Origin: DASSUW01 sp963830725
GTDB taxonomy: Bacteria > Actinomycetota > Thermoleophilia > Solirubrobacterales > Solirubrobacteraceae
Direction of reading: 5' to 3'
NCBI GenBank assembly: GCA_963830725.1
Contig: CAWHNO010000017.1
Location: 411,548-475,547, forward strand
DNA: 64,000 bases
This document shows, one piece after another, positions 7,764 to 17,097 of this stretch. Position numbers and translations under genes: made by a program. The notes beneath the pieces were generated by a model, which was not told the DNA's origin, made no database searches, and worked only from the letters and a program-made list of their open reading frames with translations. Numbering within the stretch: the first letter of the stretch is position 1; the number at the start of each line of letters is the position of its first letter.

Positions 7764-8114
7764 GTGTCTGCAATGGATGACTATCTCGATGACCTGCAGC
7801 CGGTGCAGAAGGTCGCGCTGGAACGCGTGCGGGCCGTCGTCGGTGAACTTGCGCCGGACGCCGAGGAGGGCAAGAGCTACGGCGTGCCCGCGTTCATCTA
7901 CGCCGGGCGCCCGCTGCTCGGGTTCAGCGCCGCGAAGAAGCACCTGAGCATCTTCCCGTTCAGCCCTGCGGCGATCGAAGCCGTCAGGGAGCGGCTGGAC
8001 GGCTTCGACCTCGCCAAGGGAACAATCCGTTTCTCGCCCGACAGACCGGTGCCGGAAGACGTCCTCGCAGACCTCGTCCGCTCCCGCAAGCAAGAGATCA
8101 CGACGAAGCGGTGA
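7764..8114 (+). CDS. DUF1801 / YdhG-like protein
   Basis: About 116 residues containing PVQKVALERVRAVVGELAPD, EGKSYGVPAFIYAGRPLLGF and KKHLSIFPFSPAAIE, matching the DUF1801 family, whose fold resembles frataxin and which is sometimes called an iron chaperone. GTG at 7764 or ATG at 7773 could start it. It stands alone between the SDR gene and a remnant-rich stretch. Confidence 0.85.
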   Translation: MSAMDDYLDDLQPVQKVALERVRAVVGELAPDAEEGKSYGVPAFIYAGRPLLGFSAAKKHLSIFPFSPAAIEAVRERLDGFDLAKGTIRFSPDRPVPEDVLADLVRSRKQEITTKR

Positions 8115-8268
8115 TCGGGTCGGGCGCTGCCGCTGTTCGTCAAGAGCACCAGCGCGGGGGTCCTCGGCGGGCACGGTCCTAAGAGCCGAGGCCCATGCGG
8201 CCAACCTGCGCGATGTGCTCGGGGTCATACGTGGGTACACCCGACCCACCCCGGAAAGGGGGCGCACC

Positions 8269-8379
8269 ATGTTCAGCGTCAAGCTCACGCCCGCACTCGT
8301 AGGCGTCATCGTCACGGCAGGGCTGCTCGTTGCCGCCGTGCCGGCCAGCGCCGGAACGTTCGTCGGCAACCCCACGTAG
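8269..8379 (+). CDS. 36-residue signal-peptide-only reading frame
   Basis: A strong GGAAAGGGGG ribosome-binding site precedes an ATG. The product begins MFSVKLTPALVGVIVTAG, continues as a signal peptide ending near ASA, and stops ten residues later. It is either a truncated secreted-protein gene or a very small exported peptide. The following DNA shows no in-frame continuation, so truncation is more likely. Confidence 0.4.
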   Translation: MFSVKLTPALVGVIVTAGLLVAAVPASAGTFVGNPT

Positions 8380-8438
8380 GCCAGGCCAACCTGGCTCGGT
8401 GAATGCGTGGGCGCAGAGCAAGTGCCGCGTCCACGCTT

Positions 8439-8578
8439 TCATTGGCGCGGCGAGTCTCTGCTAGCGGCTCCGAGCCGCGACGGCGGAGTCGGCGTGGCGA
8501 TCGTGTCGATGTAGACCGCGCCGGTGAACCAGTCGCCAGGGCCTGGGTTGGTGTCCAGAGGTTGCGGGTGATCTCCAT
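8439..8578 (-). pseudogene. cupin N-terminal remnant
   Basis: It begins MEITRNLWT and, after one frame change, continues GDWFTGAVYIDTIATP then PPSRLGAAS. This is the N-terminal signature of a small cupin family (the metal-binding HxH barrel strands should follow), but the sequence stops after about 47 residues without any cupin histidines. It is a decayed fragment. Confidence 0.5.
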
Positions 8579-9331
8579 CAGGGTCGCCGCGTTGGGTCCG
8601 GCATCGACCGCGTCGTCGACCTGCTCGTCGGCTTCGACGAAGTCCACGGCACAGAGCCAAAACTGACCTCATATTGGCCAGCGCTTCTGCCGGGCGAACA
8701 GGGTGTTCCCGTTCTCACTCGTCCAGAAGTGGAAGAGTCTCACTGTTACCATAATTCCCTGCTAACAGGCTGGGTTCGCGCCCGCCCGTAAAGCGTGGCA
8801 GAGACCATGCTCACGCGCCTGCCGACGTTCCCGCTGAGCAAGGTGCGGCCGCCGGGCAGCCTGGCCTGGCTCCATGGGCTGGACAGCTGGACCCTGCCCT
8901 GCGCCTGGCGTCCTTGTACGGGCTGCCCGCGCGCCTGCGGGGCACGGTTGCGGCTGCCACCGCATGGAACATGCCCGCGCCGGACGACCTGCCGGATGCG
9001 CCGGCAATGGTCCAGCGGTTCGCATACGTCCCGCCGTCCTGACGACGCAGATGCCCATGAGTGGCCAACACTGGTAAGACCCGCCACCGTGGGACGACGA
9101 GGACGAGGACACCATCGCCTCGGACGCGGTGGCCAAGTCGTGCGATGTACCCCGGCATCGACGACGTCGCCGGGGACGGCGCCGTTGGTCGGGCGCGGCT
9201 GGGCGACGACCAGCGCGCGGAGCTCCACATGAAGGGCTGCAGATTGCGGTAGGGTTGCGTCAGGTCACGGCTTTCTCGGTGAGCCAGGCTTTCCCGGTCA
9301 GCCGCGTCACTTCCAGGTGGAGGGAGTCGTC
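8579..9331. other. region without a confident gene
   Basis: Several long antisense frames exist but their composition is arginine/proline-rich and none shows a domain. An AT-richer patch near 8725-8765 may be a promoter. The stretch lies among remnants (8.3-8.6 kb) and is probably decayed DNA. Confidence 0.5.
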
Positions 9332-10738
9332 GTGCGCCATTCCAGAAGCGTTACCCGGACGATCGTGGGGTTGCTCGCCGCGTTCGTCAGCTTCGCTCTG
9401 CTCGCGTGCGGAGTCGCAGCGGCCTCCATCACTCTCTTTGAGCCGCCCCTCTTCTCCGCTGGGCCGTCCGGCATGGGTTGTCCGTCAACGGACAGAGCGG
9501 CGTCGGCGGCTTCCCCTGGAAGAGCTCTCCCCTTGGGGCGATTACCTGTCTCGGTTGGCCGGTGCCCCCCCACCCCAACCACACGGACAGTACGACCAGG
9601 AGGTCGTCCCCAACACTGTCGCTCCTCCTGGCGATCCTCCTGGGTTCGGCGGTCAATCGTTGCGTATGTCGAACGCATGTGCGTCTGGTGAGTTCTTCTA
9701 CCAGACGTATTCCCCACAGGAGCCAGACAGGTCGGCGAGGCGCGGCCCAATAAGGTGTTCATCGCCGAGTTCGCGTTTATGTCCAAGACGCCCGCCTTCC
9801 AGCCCGGACTGTTCTTGAGCGTCAGCCCGGACTCTGGCGAGGGCTCGCGCATGTCCTGGGTGGGCCTGCAAGACACTGCGGCCGGTATTCAGGTCAGCGT
9901 CAACGACACCCCCGACGTCGATGGCGAGTTCGTCGCGCACCCTGGCCCGCTGCTTGGCCGCAGCAGTCCGCACAGGATCAGGTTCCGGATCAAGGTCAAC
10001 CAGGGCCTGGACAACGACGTGGTGCGAATCGCCGTCGACGGTCGTGACCTCTGGTGTGCTTCACGACGTGGGAGAACTACTACCGCACCGCTCCGGAGCA
10101 GGCACCGCCGCCGAACCGCAATACGCCCGCGACCATCAACAGCCTGCAGTTCCGCTCCAGCGTGCCGGGGCCCCCTGCCCTCGCCCGGTGGTGGCTACCT
10201 GTTCGACAACGTGAGTATCACTCCGAGTAACGGCCCTGGTCCCAAGCCTTGCCCGGGCGGGGGAGAAGGCCCGCCGCCAGTTGACATCGACAAGACGGCA
10301 CAAACGCAGTTCGCGCGGCCGGGCGACCTCGTCACGTACCGGATCACCGTGAGAAACCGCGGCGACGCGCCGGTGCGCGGGCTGCGGGCGTGCGACCGGA
10401 CGCCGCGCGCGCTGAGGTTCGTGGGGGCCCGGCCGCGTCTGCGTCGCGCTGCCGGCGGTCGGCTGTGCCGCACGATCCGTCTACTGCGGCCCGGTCAGCG
10501 CAAGACGTTCCGCGCCACCTTCCGGGTGCGCGCGAACGTCACGGCTGACACCGTCACCAACGGCGGCAGCGTGGACATCCCCACCGGGTCCGCGCCGTCA
10601 GCGTCCCCGCCCGACAGTGCCGCCGTCATCCCCAAGCCGCGGCGACGCGTGCTCGGCAGGGCTAGCGCGACGATCGGGATCCGCCGAGCCGGAGCCTGCG
10701 GGGCGGCAGTGAACCCTCGCGCCCACGCAGCCTGCTGA
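9332..10738 (+). CDS. secreted DUF11-containing protein, several frameshifts
   Basis: A signal sequence (SVTRTIVGLLAAFVSFALLA, GTG 9332) is followed, across three or more frame changes between 9480 and 10200, by a jelly-roll-like domain (SLRMSNACASGEFFYQTYS, KVFIAEFAFMSKTPAFQPGL, SRMSWVGLQDTAAGIQVSV). After GGGYLFDNVSITPSN and a Pro/Gly linker comes a DUF11-type beta sandwich (ARPGDLVTYRITVRNRGDAP) that ends in an Arg-rich tail. It would be exported and surface-exposed; DUF11 repeats are structural. The number of frameshifts suggests either a pseudogene or poor sequence here. Confidence 0.6.
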
Positions 10739-11022
10739 GGATGAGCCCGCGGCGGCGGGCGGCCTTTCGGTCGCCCGCCGACTGCGCCAGTGAGCCTGGG
10801 GTGGCCGCCTGGCGGGCCACCGCAGCCATGCGAGCGTTCGCTCGCTCCTGAAAATGAACGATCAGCGGCAGCGCAGCGAGCAGCCGGACCGCCGCGCTGC
10901 TGCATCGCGGCGGCAACAGCAACCCCGAGCGCTCATGGCATTAGCCGCGGCCGGCCAGAGCCGGGGTCTACGCGGGGGTCTGGCGCAGCCACGCTCTTCT
11001 CTCCGGCGGCACCCAGGCAGAC

Positions 11023-11049
11023 AAAAAGCCCGCCTTTGCGGGCCTTTTG
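11023..11049 (-). terminator. Rho-independent terminator of tRNA-Val
   Basis: On the minus strand, GGCCCGC-AAAG-GCGGGC followed by a run of T, six bases after the tRNA 3' end. Confidence 0.82.
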
Positions 11050-11054
11050 TGAGG

Positions 11055-11127
11055 TGGGCGATACTGGGCTCGAACCAGTGACCTCCGCCTTGTCGAGACG
11101 GCGCTCTCCCAGCTGAGCTAATCGCCC
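11055..11127 (-). tRNA. tRNA-Val (GAC)
   Basis: The 73-nt minus-strand sequence folds as a cloverleaf: acceptor GGGCGAT/ATCGCCC, D-arm GCTC/GAGC, anticodon stem CCGTC/GGCGG, and T-arm with GGTTCGAGCC. The loop reads TCGACAA, so the anticodon is GAC (Val). Position 33, almost always U, is C here. No CCA is encoded. A terminator follows directly. Confidence 0.9.
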
Positions 11128-11167
11128 GGGAGGTTGCCAAGCGTAGCAATGGGATAGCACTCGCTCC

Positions 11168-11995
11168 ATGAGCAACGGAGACGAGTTCGTCGAGGTCCGT
11201 GGAGTGCGGGTTCCAGCGCTTGGATTCGGGACCTGGCTGGTGACCGAGCAGGACGCGACCGACGGCGTCCGGGAGGCGCTCGAGATCGGCTATCGGCAGA
11301 TCGACACCGCTCGCGCATACGAGAACGAACGCGAGGTCGGGCGGGGGATCGCCGAGAGCGGCGTGCCGCGCGACGAGATCTTCCTTACGACCAAGGTGCC
11401 GCACGACGACGCGACGGCCGACCGGGTCGAGCGGGACGCCGAACAGTCGCTGGAGCGGCTCGGCGTCGACCACCTCGACCTGCTGCTGCTGCACTGGCCG
11501 AACCCCGACGTGCCGCTCGAGGAGACGCTCGGCGCGCTGAACAAGGTCCGCGAGGACGGACGGACGCGGCAGATCGGGGTGTCGAACTTCCCAGCCGGGC
11601 TCCTGCGACAGGCCCTCGAGATCGCGCCGGTGTTCTGCAACCAGGTCGAGTACCACCCGTTCCTGGACCAGAGCGCCCTGCTCGACCTCGCGCGAGCGAA
11701 CGAGGTGCTGATCACCGCGTACTCGCCGCTCGCCCACGGCAAGGTCCCCGGCGACGAGACGCTCCGCAGCATCGGCGCCAGACACGGCAAGACCGCCGGC
11801 CAGGTGGCGCTGCGGTGGCTGCTCGACCAGCCGGGCGTGAGCCCGATCCCGAAGGCGTCCTCCCGCGAGCGCCGGCAGGAGAACTTCGACGTCTTCGACT
11901 TCGCGCTCACGGACGAGGACCGCGAGCAGATCGAGCAGCTCCCGAAGGACGTCCGCACCGCCGACCCGCCGTGGGCGCCGGACTGGGACGCATGA
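11168..11995 (+). CDS. aldo/keto reductase (2,5-diketo-D-gluconate reductase-like)
   Basis: 275 residues with the complete AKR tetrad: D and Y in IDTARAYENE, K in EIFLTTKVPH, H in LLLLHWPNP. GFGTW near the N-terminus, IGVSNF, NQVEYHPF and the C-terminal PIPKASSRERRQEN (NADPH-binding) are all present. It reduces sugar or short carbonyl compounds with NADPH. Its stop overlaps the start of the next gene by four bases, and the dehydrogenase and carrier that follow suggest hydroxy- or keto-acid metabolism. Confidence 0.93.
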   Translation: MSNGDEFVEVRGVRVPALGFGTWLVTEQDATDGVREALEIGYRQIDTARAYENEREVGRGIAESGVPRDEIFLTTKVPHDDATADRVERDAEQSLERLGVDHLDLLLLHWPNPDVPLEETLGALNKVREDGRTRQIGVSNFPAGLLRQALEIAPVFCNQVEYHPFLDQSALLDLARANEVLITAYSPLAHGKVPGDETLRSIGARHGKTAGQVALRWLLDQPGVSPIPKASSRERRQENFDVFDFALTDEDREQIEQLPKDVRTADPPWAPDWDA

Positions 11996-13051
11996 GGAGG
12001 CACCGGATCGCCGTCATCCCGGGCGACGGGATCGGCCTCGAGGTCACGCCCGCTGCGCTCGAGGTGCTCGAAGCCGCCGGCCGCGCCCACGGCTTCGCGC
12101 TCGACCTCACCGAGTACCCCTGGGGCTGCGACCATTTCGTCGAGCACCACCGGATGATGCCGCCGGACGCGCTCGACCGCCTGCGCGACGCCGATGCGAT
12201 CTTCCTCGGCGCCGTCGGCCGGCACGACGTGCCCGACCACATCTCGCTCTGGGGCCTGCTGATCCCGATTCGCCGCACGTTCCGCCAGTACGTGAACCTG
12301 CGGCCGATCCGGCTCTGGCCCGGCATCCCCTCCCCGCTGCGCGACGTCACCCCCGAGCAGGTCGACATGGTGATCGTGCGCGAGAACAACGAGGGCGAGT
12401 ACTCGGAGATCGGCGGCCGCCTGCACCAGGGAACCGACGAGGAGCTGGCCGTCCAGGAGTCGCTCTTCACCCGAAAGGGCACCGACCGCGTGATGGCCTA
12501 CGCCTGCGAGCTGGCCGAGCAGCGCTCGGGCCGCATCTGCAGCGCGACCAAGTCCAACGGGATCATCCACACGATGCCGTTCTGGGACGAGCGCTTCGCC
12601 CACATCACGGCCCAGCACCCGCAGCTGCGAGTCCGAGCAGGTGCTGATCGACGCGCTCGCCGCCATGGTGGTGCTGAACCCGGGACGGTTCGACGTGATC
12701 GTCGCCTCCAACCTGTTCGGCGACATCCTCAGCGATCTCGCGGCCGCCGTCGCTGGCTCGATCGGGATCGCTCCGTCGGGCAACCTCAACCCCGAGCGCG
12801 AGCACCCGAGCATGTTCGAGCCCGTCCACGGCTCGGCGCCGGACATCGCCGGCAAAGGCATCGCCAACCCGATCGGCGCGATCTGGTCGGGCGCGCAGAT
12901 GCTCGAGCATCTTGGCGAGGCCGAGGCGGCCGCCGCGGTGCTCGAGCACGTCGAGCGGATGCTGGCGAGCGACGGCCCGCGGACGCCGGATCTGGGCGGC
13001 AACGCGACCACCGCCGACGTCACCGCCGCGCTCGTATCAAGTTTCCCGTAG
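11992..13051 (+). CDS. tartrate / D-malate dehydrogenase (isopropylmalate dehydrogenase family), one frameshift
   Basis: It opens RIAVIPGDGIGLEV, then YPWGCDHFVEHHRMMPPD, LGAVGRHDVPDHISLWGLLI, YVNLRPIRL and IVRENNEGEYSEIGGR. A frame change near 12630 leads into LIDALAAMVVLNPGRFDVIV, SNLFGDILSDLAAAV and FEPVHGSAPDIAGKG. These are metal- and NAD-binding motifs of the beta-decarboxylating dehydrogenases; the WGCDHF and DHISLWG segments point to the TtuC/DmlA tartrate/D-malate branch rather than leucine synthesis. The frameshift is a likely sequence error, since both halves are perfectly conserved. Confidence 0.85.
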
Positions 13052-13076
13052 CGCCGGGACGGGCAACGCCCGGGTC

Positions 13077-14681
13077 ATGGCTGCGCAGGGGGAGACTCAG
13101 TCTCGCGGCGATGCGCTGGAGCGCCTCGCCCAGGTCGGGACCTACAGAACGCTCGGCGAGCAGAAGCTGAGCCCGCAGGAGGAGCGCTTCGAGAAGGCGC
13201 GCCGCACGATCGGGCTGTTCCTGGCCCCGGCGGCGTTCCTCATCTTCTACCTGCTGCCGCTCGACATGGACGAGAATCAGCAGAAGCTCGCCGCGGCGCT
13301 GCTGTTCGTCGTCGTGCTGTGGATCACCGAGGCCGTGCCGATCCCGATCGGCGGCCTGCTCGGCATCAGCCTGATCGTGCTGATCGGCGTGGCGCCGGTC
13401 GACGACGTGCTCGCGCCCTTCGGCTCGTCGACCGTCTTCGTCTTCATCGGCGCCTTCATCATCGCCCAGGCGATGTTGCGCCACGGCGTTGCGCGCCGCT
13501 TCGCGTTCCGCGTGCTGGCCGTGCCCGGCGTCGGCAAGAGCTCAGCGCGCACGATCATCGCCTTCGGCGCCGTCACGTGCGCGCTCTCGGCGTTCGTCTC
13601 CAACACGGCGACCGTCGCGATGCTGCTGCCGACCGCGATCGCGATCCTCGGCACGCTGGCCAACATCTACGAGGACAAGAGCGACCGCTCGAACATCGAC
13701 CCGACGCGGCTGCGCGTCGGCATCGCGCTGATGCTCATGCTCGCCTACGGTGCGAGCGTCGGCGGCCTGCTCACGCCGGTCGGCAGCCCGCCGAACCTGA
13801 TCGGCCGCGGACTGATCGAGGAGGCCACGGGCGAGCAGATCTCGTTCCTCGAGTGGATGCTGGCCGCGCTGCCCATCTGCGCGCTGATGTTCGTCGCGCT
13901 GTGCGCGATCCTGCTGACGCTCAACAAGCCCGAGGTCCGCAAGCTCGAGGGCGTCGAGGAGTACGTCGCGGCCGAGCGCAGCAAGCTCGGCCGCCTCTCG
14001 CGCAAGGAGAAGAACACGCTGATCGCCTTCGGCGTGGCGGTCACCCTCTGGATCGCCCCCGGCATCGTGGCGATCGTGGCCGGCGACGACTCGCAGGTCT
14101 ACGCCGACGTCAGCGAGCGGCTCGACGAGGGCATCGTGGCCGTCCTCGCCGCCTCGCTGCTCTTCCTGCTGCCGGTCAACTGGGAGAAGCGCGAGTTCAC
14201 GCTCACCTGGAGCGAGGCGAAGGACATCGATTGGGGCACGATCATCCTGTTCGGCAGCGGCATCATCTTCGGCTCGCTGCTCGCGGACACGGGGCTGGCG
14301 GAGACGATCGGCACGTGGGGCGCCGACACGCTCGGCGTCAGCACCGAGCTGACGATCACGATCTTCGCCGTCGTGCTGGCGATCCTGATCTCGGAGACGA
14401 CCAGCAACACGGCGAGCGCCTCGGTCGTGGTGCCGATCGTGATCCCGGTGGCGGTGGCGGCGGGCGTCGACCCGTTCGTGCCGGCCCTGGCCGCGACCTT
14501 CGCCGCGTCGTTCGGGTTCATGCTCCCGGTCTCGACCCCGCAGAACGCGATCGTCTACGGCTCGGGCGTCGTCCCGATCACGCAGATGGTGCGCAACGGC
14601 TTCTTCTTCGACGTGGTCGGTGCGATCCTGATCGTGATCGGTATCCCGATCATGGTCAGCGCGCTCGGGATCGGGCCTTAG
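13077..14681 (+). CDS. SLC13/DASS-family dicarboxylate:sodium symporter
   Basis: About 534 residues with a cytosolic N-terminus and roughly eleven to fourteen hydrophobic segments. Two SNT motifs, VSNTATVAMLLP and TSNTASASVVVP, are the sodium/carboxylate-binding signature seen in VcINDY-type transporters. WITEAVPIPIGGLLGI and TPVGSPPNLIGRG are further family landmarks. It lies 25 bp after the tartrate/D-malate dehydrogenase and so probably imports its substrate. ATG at 13077 chosen; earlier in-frame codons would lie inside the dehydrogenase. Confidence 0.92.
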   Translation: MAAQGETQSRGDALERLAQVGTYRTLGEQKLSPQEERFEKARRTIGLFLAPAAFLIFYLLPLDMDENQQKLAAALLFVVVLWITEAVPIPIGGLLGISLIVLIGVAPVDDVLAPFGSSTVFVFIGAFIIAQAMLRHGVARRFAFRVLAVPGVGKSSARTIIAFGAVTCALSAFVSNTATVAMLLPTAIAILGTLANIYEDKSDRSNIDPTRLRVGIALMLMLAYGASVGGLLTPVGSPPNLIGRGLIEEATGEQISFLEWMLAALPICALMFVALCAILLTLNKPEVRKLEGVEEYVAAERSKLGRLSRKEKNTLIAFGVAVTLWIAPGIVAIVAGDDSQVYADVSERLDEGIVAVLAASLLFLLPVNWEKREFTLTWSEAKDIDWGTIILFGSGIIFGSLLADTGLAETIGTWGADTLGVSTELTITIFAVVLAILISETTSNTASASVVVPIVIPVAVAAGVDPFVPALAATFAASFGFMLPVSTPQNAIVYGSGVVPITQMVRNGFFFDVVGAILIVIGIPIMVSALGIGP

Positions 14682-14683
14682 GC

Positions 14684-15367
14684 TTAGAAGGGCACGCCGA
14701 CCGCGCGGCACAGGAAGCGCACTACGGGCGCCATCTGCTCGCACGCGCGCGCGTAACGCTGCAGGAAATCGGGCCCCGTCGCCTCGTCCTCGCTCAGGCG
14801 CTCGAGGGCGGCGAAGTTCTTGCGCTTGAGATCCTCGGCCAGCGGGTGGTCCTTGTCGTAGCCGGACGGGACGCGCTTGAGCGACTCCCCCATTCCGAGC
14901 TCGATGCGCGCGGTCGCCGCGCGCCAGCCGTCGGAATCGGCCACGATCGCGTCGCGGATCTTCGTCACGGTCGGCGTGTCCGGATGCCAGATCCCGCCGC
15001 CGGCGAAGACGTCGCCCGGCGCCAGGTGCAGGTAGAAGCCGGGCGCGTGCACGTCCTTTGCCTGCTCGTGCTTGAACCAGATGCCCGCCGTGGTCTTGTA
15101 CGGCGTCTTGTCCTTCGAGAAGCGCGTGTCGCGATAGATGCGGAACAGCGAGCCGCCGACGCGGCGGGCATCGGCCCGCAGGTGCGGGCTGATCTGGCGC
15201 AGGTACGGCTCGAAGTCCTCGATGAAGGCGAGCGCCGGCTCGAGCACGTCGGCCTCGTAGCGGTCCTTGTTGGCGTTGAACCACTCGCGGTCGTTGTGCT
15301 CCTTCAGGTCGGCGAGGAAGCCGAACATCTCGCGTCCGAACGACGCCTGCTCCGTCTCGATCGTCAT
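14684..15367 (-). CDS. DUF2461 (TIGR02453) protein
   Basis: 227 residues: FLADLKEHNDREWFNANKDR, SLFRIYRDTRFSKDKTPYKT, GFYLHLAPGDVFAGGGIWHP and a basic C-terminal half. These are the defining conserved stretches of the widespread DUF2461 family, whose biochemical role is not established. It is convergent with the SLC13 gene, with its stop two bases past that gene's stop. Confidence 0.9.
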   Translation of the reverse strand: MTIETEQASFGREMFGFLADLKEHNDREWFNANKDRYEADVLEPALAFIEDFEPYLRQISPHLRADARRVGGSLFRIYRDTRFSKDKTPYKTTAGIWFKHEQAKDVHAPGFYLHLAPGDVFAGGGIWHPDTPTVTKIRDAIVADSDGWRAATARIELGMGESLKRVPSGYDKDHPLAEDLKRKNFAALERLSEDEATGPDFLQRYARACEQMAPVVRFLCRAVGVPF

Positions 15368-15431
15368 GGCCTCACTCTTTCAGACACCGGAACGGACCGG
15401 AACCGATCGGCGTCTACGATGTAGCCGCTCC

Positions 15432-15502
15432 GGCGCCGTGGCGGAGTGGCTACGCAGCGGCCTGCAAAGCCGTGTACACCGGTTCGATTCCGGTCGGCGC
15501 CT
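15432..15502 (+). tRNA. tRNA-Cys (GCA)
   Basis: 71 nt, acceptor GGCGCCG/CGGCGCC with discriminator T, anticodon loop CTGCAAA (GCA, Cys), and T-arm GGTTCGATTCC. No CCA encoded. The last 43 nt recur perfectly at 20684-20726, marking this tRNA as an integration site. Confidence 0.96.
15460..15502 (+). repeat. attL-like direct repeat (3' part of tRNA-Cys)
   Basis: 43 bp from the anticodon arm to the tRNA 3' end, identical to 20684-20726. A tRNA 3'-end repeat in direct orientation is the usual scar of tyrosine-recombinase integration. Confidence 0.88.
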
Positions 15503-15833
15503 TGGCTCTACACCGCCGCGCACGCCGGTAGTTGCGCACGCAAGGTACCCCGAGCGTACCCCGAGAACCGCCTAGTATCGGCTCGTGCGGCACCGCGACT
15601 GCTGCGAGGCCTGCGCCGGGCCGCACCGGACCGATGAGCACGACCCACACCGCGACCGCCTCTCGCACCTGACCGGAAACCTGCCAGCCGGACCCCGACT
15701 AGGCCCAGGGCCGCTCGCGTACAGATTCCCGCGCGCATTGGGCGCCACGACGCGGACGGATGTGCGATAGCGCGCGTCGCTCGCGCGCCCATAGCGTCGC
15801 CCAGCCACTACCACTCCACGGAAGGGAATCACA

Positions 15834-16397
15834 GTGCGGAAGTTGCGAATGATTTTGTGCACGGTCGTGCCTGCCTTGGTACTAGGGGCGCTGGTCCCGG
15901 CGTCCGCGCCGGCCGCGGTCGACATGTACCTCGAGCTCGACGGTGTGCCCGGCGAGTCCCAGCACGGCAAGAACCAGGACGCGATCGACGTGCTCGCGTG
16001 GAGCTGGGGGATGTCGAACTCCTCCAGCTTTGGCGCCACGGGCGCCGGGAAGACAAACTTCCAGGACATCAGCCTCACGAAGTACATCGATCGCAGCAGC
16101 CCGGTGATGTTGACCACTCTCGCGACCGGGAAGGTCATCCCGAAGGCGAAGCTGACCGTCCTCAGGGCGGGCGACCCCCCCAAGCCGTATCTCCGGCTGT
16201 GCTTTACCGGGGTGCGGCTGACCAGCCTGTCGACCGGCGGCAGCGGCGGCGAGGACCGGCTAACCGAGAACATCACGCTCAACTACGCGACCGTCGTCGA
16301 GGCCTATGCGCATCAGAAGACGGACGGCAGTGTCGCGACGGTGTTCGGCGGGTGGGACCTGCTCAAGAACATCCAGTACGGCGACCCGACCTGCTGA
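15834..16397 (+). CDS. exported Hcp-like (type VI secretion tube superfamily) protein
   Basis: GTG start after GGAAGGGA. Residues 1-28 form a signal peptide (LRMILCTVVPALVLGALVPA then SAPAA). The mature part of about 160 residues has the Hcp fold signature: DMYLELDGVPGESQ, IDVLAWSWGMSN, NFQDISLTKYIDRSSPVM, YLRLCFTGVRLTSLSTGG and ENITLNYATVVEAY. Cytosolic Hcp forms hexameric rings in T6SS, but a Sec signal and an actinobacterial host rule out that role. Exported Hcp homologues occur elsewhere in Actinobacteria without known function. A terminator follows. Confidence 0.85.
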   Translation: MRKLRMILCTVVPALVLGALVPASAPAAVDMYLELDGVPGESQHGKNQDAIDVLAWSWGMSNSSSFGATGAGKTNFQDISLTKYIDRSSPVMLTTLATGKVIPKAKLTVLRAGDPPKPYLRLCFTGVRLTSLSTGGSGGEDRLTENITLNYATVVEAYAHQKTDGSVATVFGGWDLLKNIQYGDPTC

Positions 16398-16452
16398 GCC
16401 CCGGCAGCCTCCAGCTCGTCTCGCGATAGCACCCGCGGCCCGAGATCCACAA

Positions 16453-16476
16453 GGGCGCCCGCTCCGGCGGGCGCCC
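16453..16476 (+). terminator. terminator of the Hcp-like gene
   Basis: Perfect 10-bp stem GGGCGCCCGC / GCGGGCGCCC with a 4-nt loop, 56 bp after the stop codon; no strong T tract. Confidence 0.65.
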
Positions 16477-16587
16477 CTCGGGAACTTGCGCGCGAGAGAG
16501 GACGCGCAAGCCGCCGCCGACAGGTTGCGCAAGCAACCAGCCAGTCATAGGCTCACCAATCGTGAGCGACAGCCCACCCGCGGCGCG

Positions 16588-16788
16588 ATGAGCGGCCGGC
16601 GAAAGCGGGCCTCGGTGACGAGGGCGAGCATCAGCTGGGCCCGGCTCGAACGCCGGCTCCGTGAACAACGCCAGAGCTCGGCCGAGGTGCGCGTCTACTT
16701 CCGATGCCCGAGATACGGAGGCAGGCACGCCGCTGCCGAGTGCGACGCGACCAGGTCCAGCAGACACCGCACGGACGAAGACCAGTGA
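16588..16788 (+). CDS. small basic protein of unknown function
   Basis: 66 residues starting MSGRRKRASVTRASISW, Arg-rich, with a Cys pair in YFRCPRYGGRHAAAECD that could hold one metal. No family recognised. It is followed three bases later by another small frame, as in phage gene runs. Confidence 0.38.
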   Translation: MSGRRKRASVTRASISWARLERRLREQRQSSAEVRVYFRCPRYGGRHAAAECDATRSSRHRTDEDQ

Positions 16789-16791
16789 GCT

Positions 16792-17097
16792 GTGGTGAAG
16801 ATGATGCTGGTGGTCATGGCCGCTCTCGTTGAGAGCGAGGATGTCCCGAGCTGGCCGCTTGGGGACGCCGGGACGGCGGACAGGCAGCATCTGCGCGACT
16901 TCGCCGAGCGGGTCGGGCTCGATGAGAGTGGTTACCGGCGTCTGTTGATAGCGGCGTTAGAGCTCACCGCCAGCGCCGCTTACCAGCGTCCGCATGTCGC
17001 GATTTGTGCCCTGCTCGCTTGGACGCCGACGATCGACGCCGGCTTGTTCGCCCAGCTCCAGATGAGCGCCGAGAGGACGGGACACCATGGACCTTGA
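16792..17097 (+). CDS. small helical protein of unknown function
   Basis: About 101 residues (GTG 16792; ATG 16801 possible). After a hydrophobic start (MMLVVMAALVES) it is mostly helical: RQHLRDFAERVGLDESGY, RRLLIAALELTASAAYQRP. It lies between two other small unknown genes in the tRNA-Cys island. Function not recognised. Confidence 0.4.
   Translation: MVKMMLVVMAALVESEDVPSWPLGDAGTADRQHLRDFAERVGLDESGYRRLLIAALELTASAAYQRPHVAICALLAWTPTIDAGLFAQLQMSAERTGHHGP

Noticed and set aside
8746..9228. Overlapping minus-strand frames such as MELRALVVAQPRPTNGAVPG
   Set aside because: No domain in any frame and no frame-joined product that makes sense.
10862..11785. Long minus-strand open frame across the aldo/keto reductase gene
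   Set aside because: Arg/Asp/Val-rich shadow of a clearly conserved plus-strand enzyme; it also runs through tRNA-Val.
15834..16397. Type VI secretion system
   Set aside because: Only an Hcp-like protein with a Sec signal is present; no sheath, baseplate or membrane-complex genes, and the host appears monoderm.
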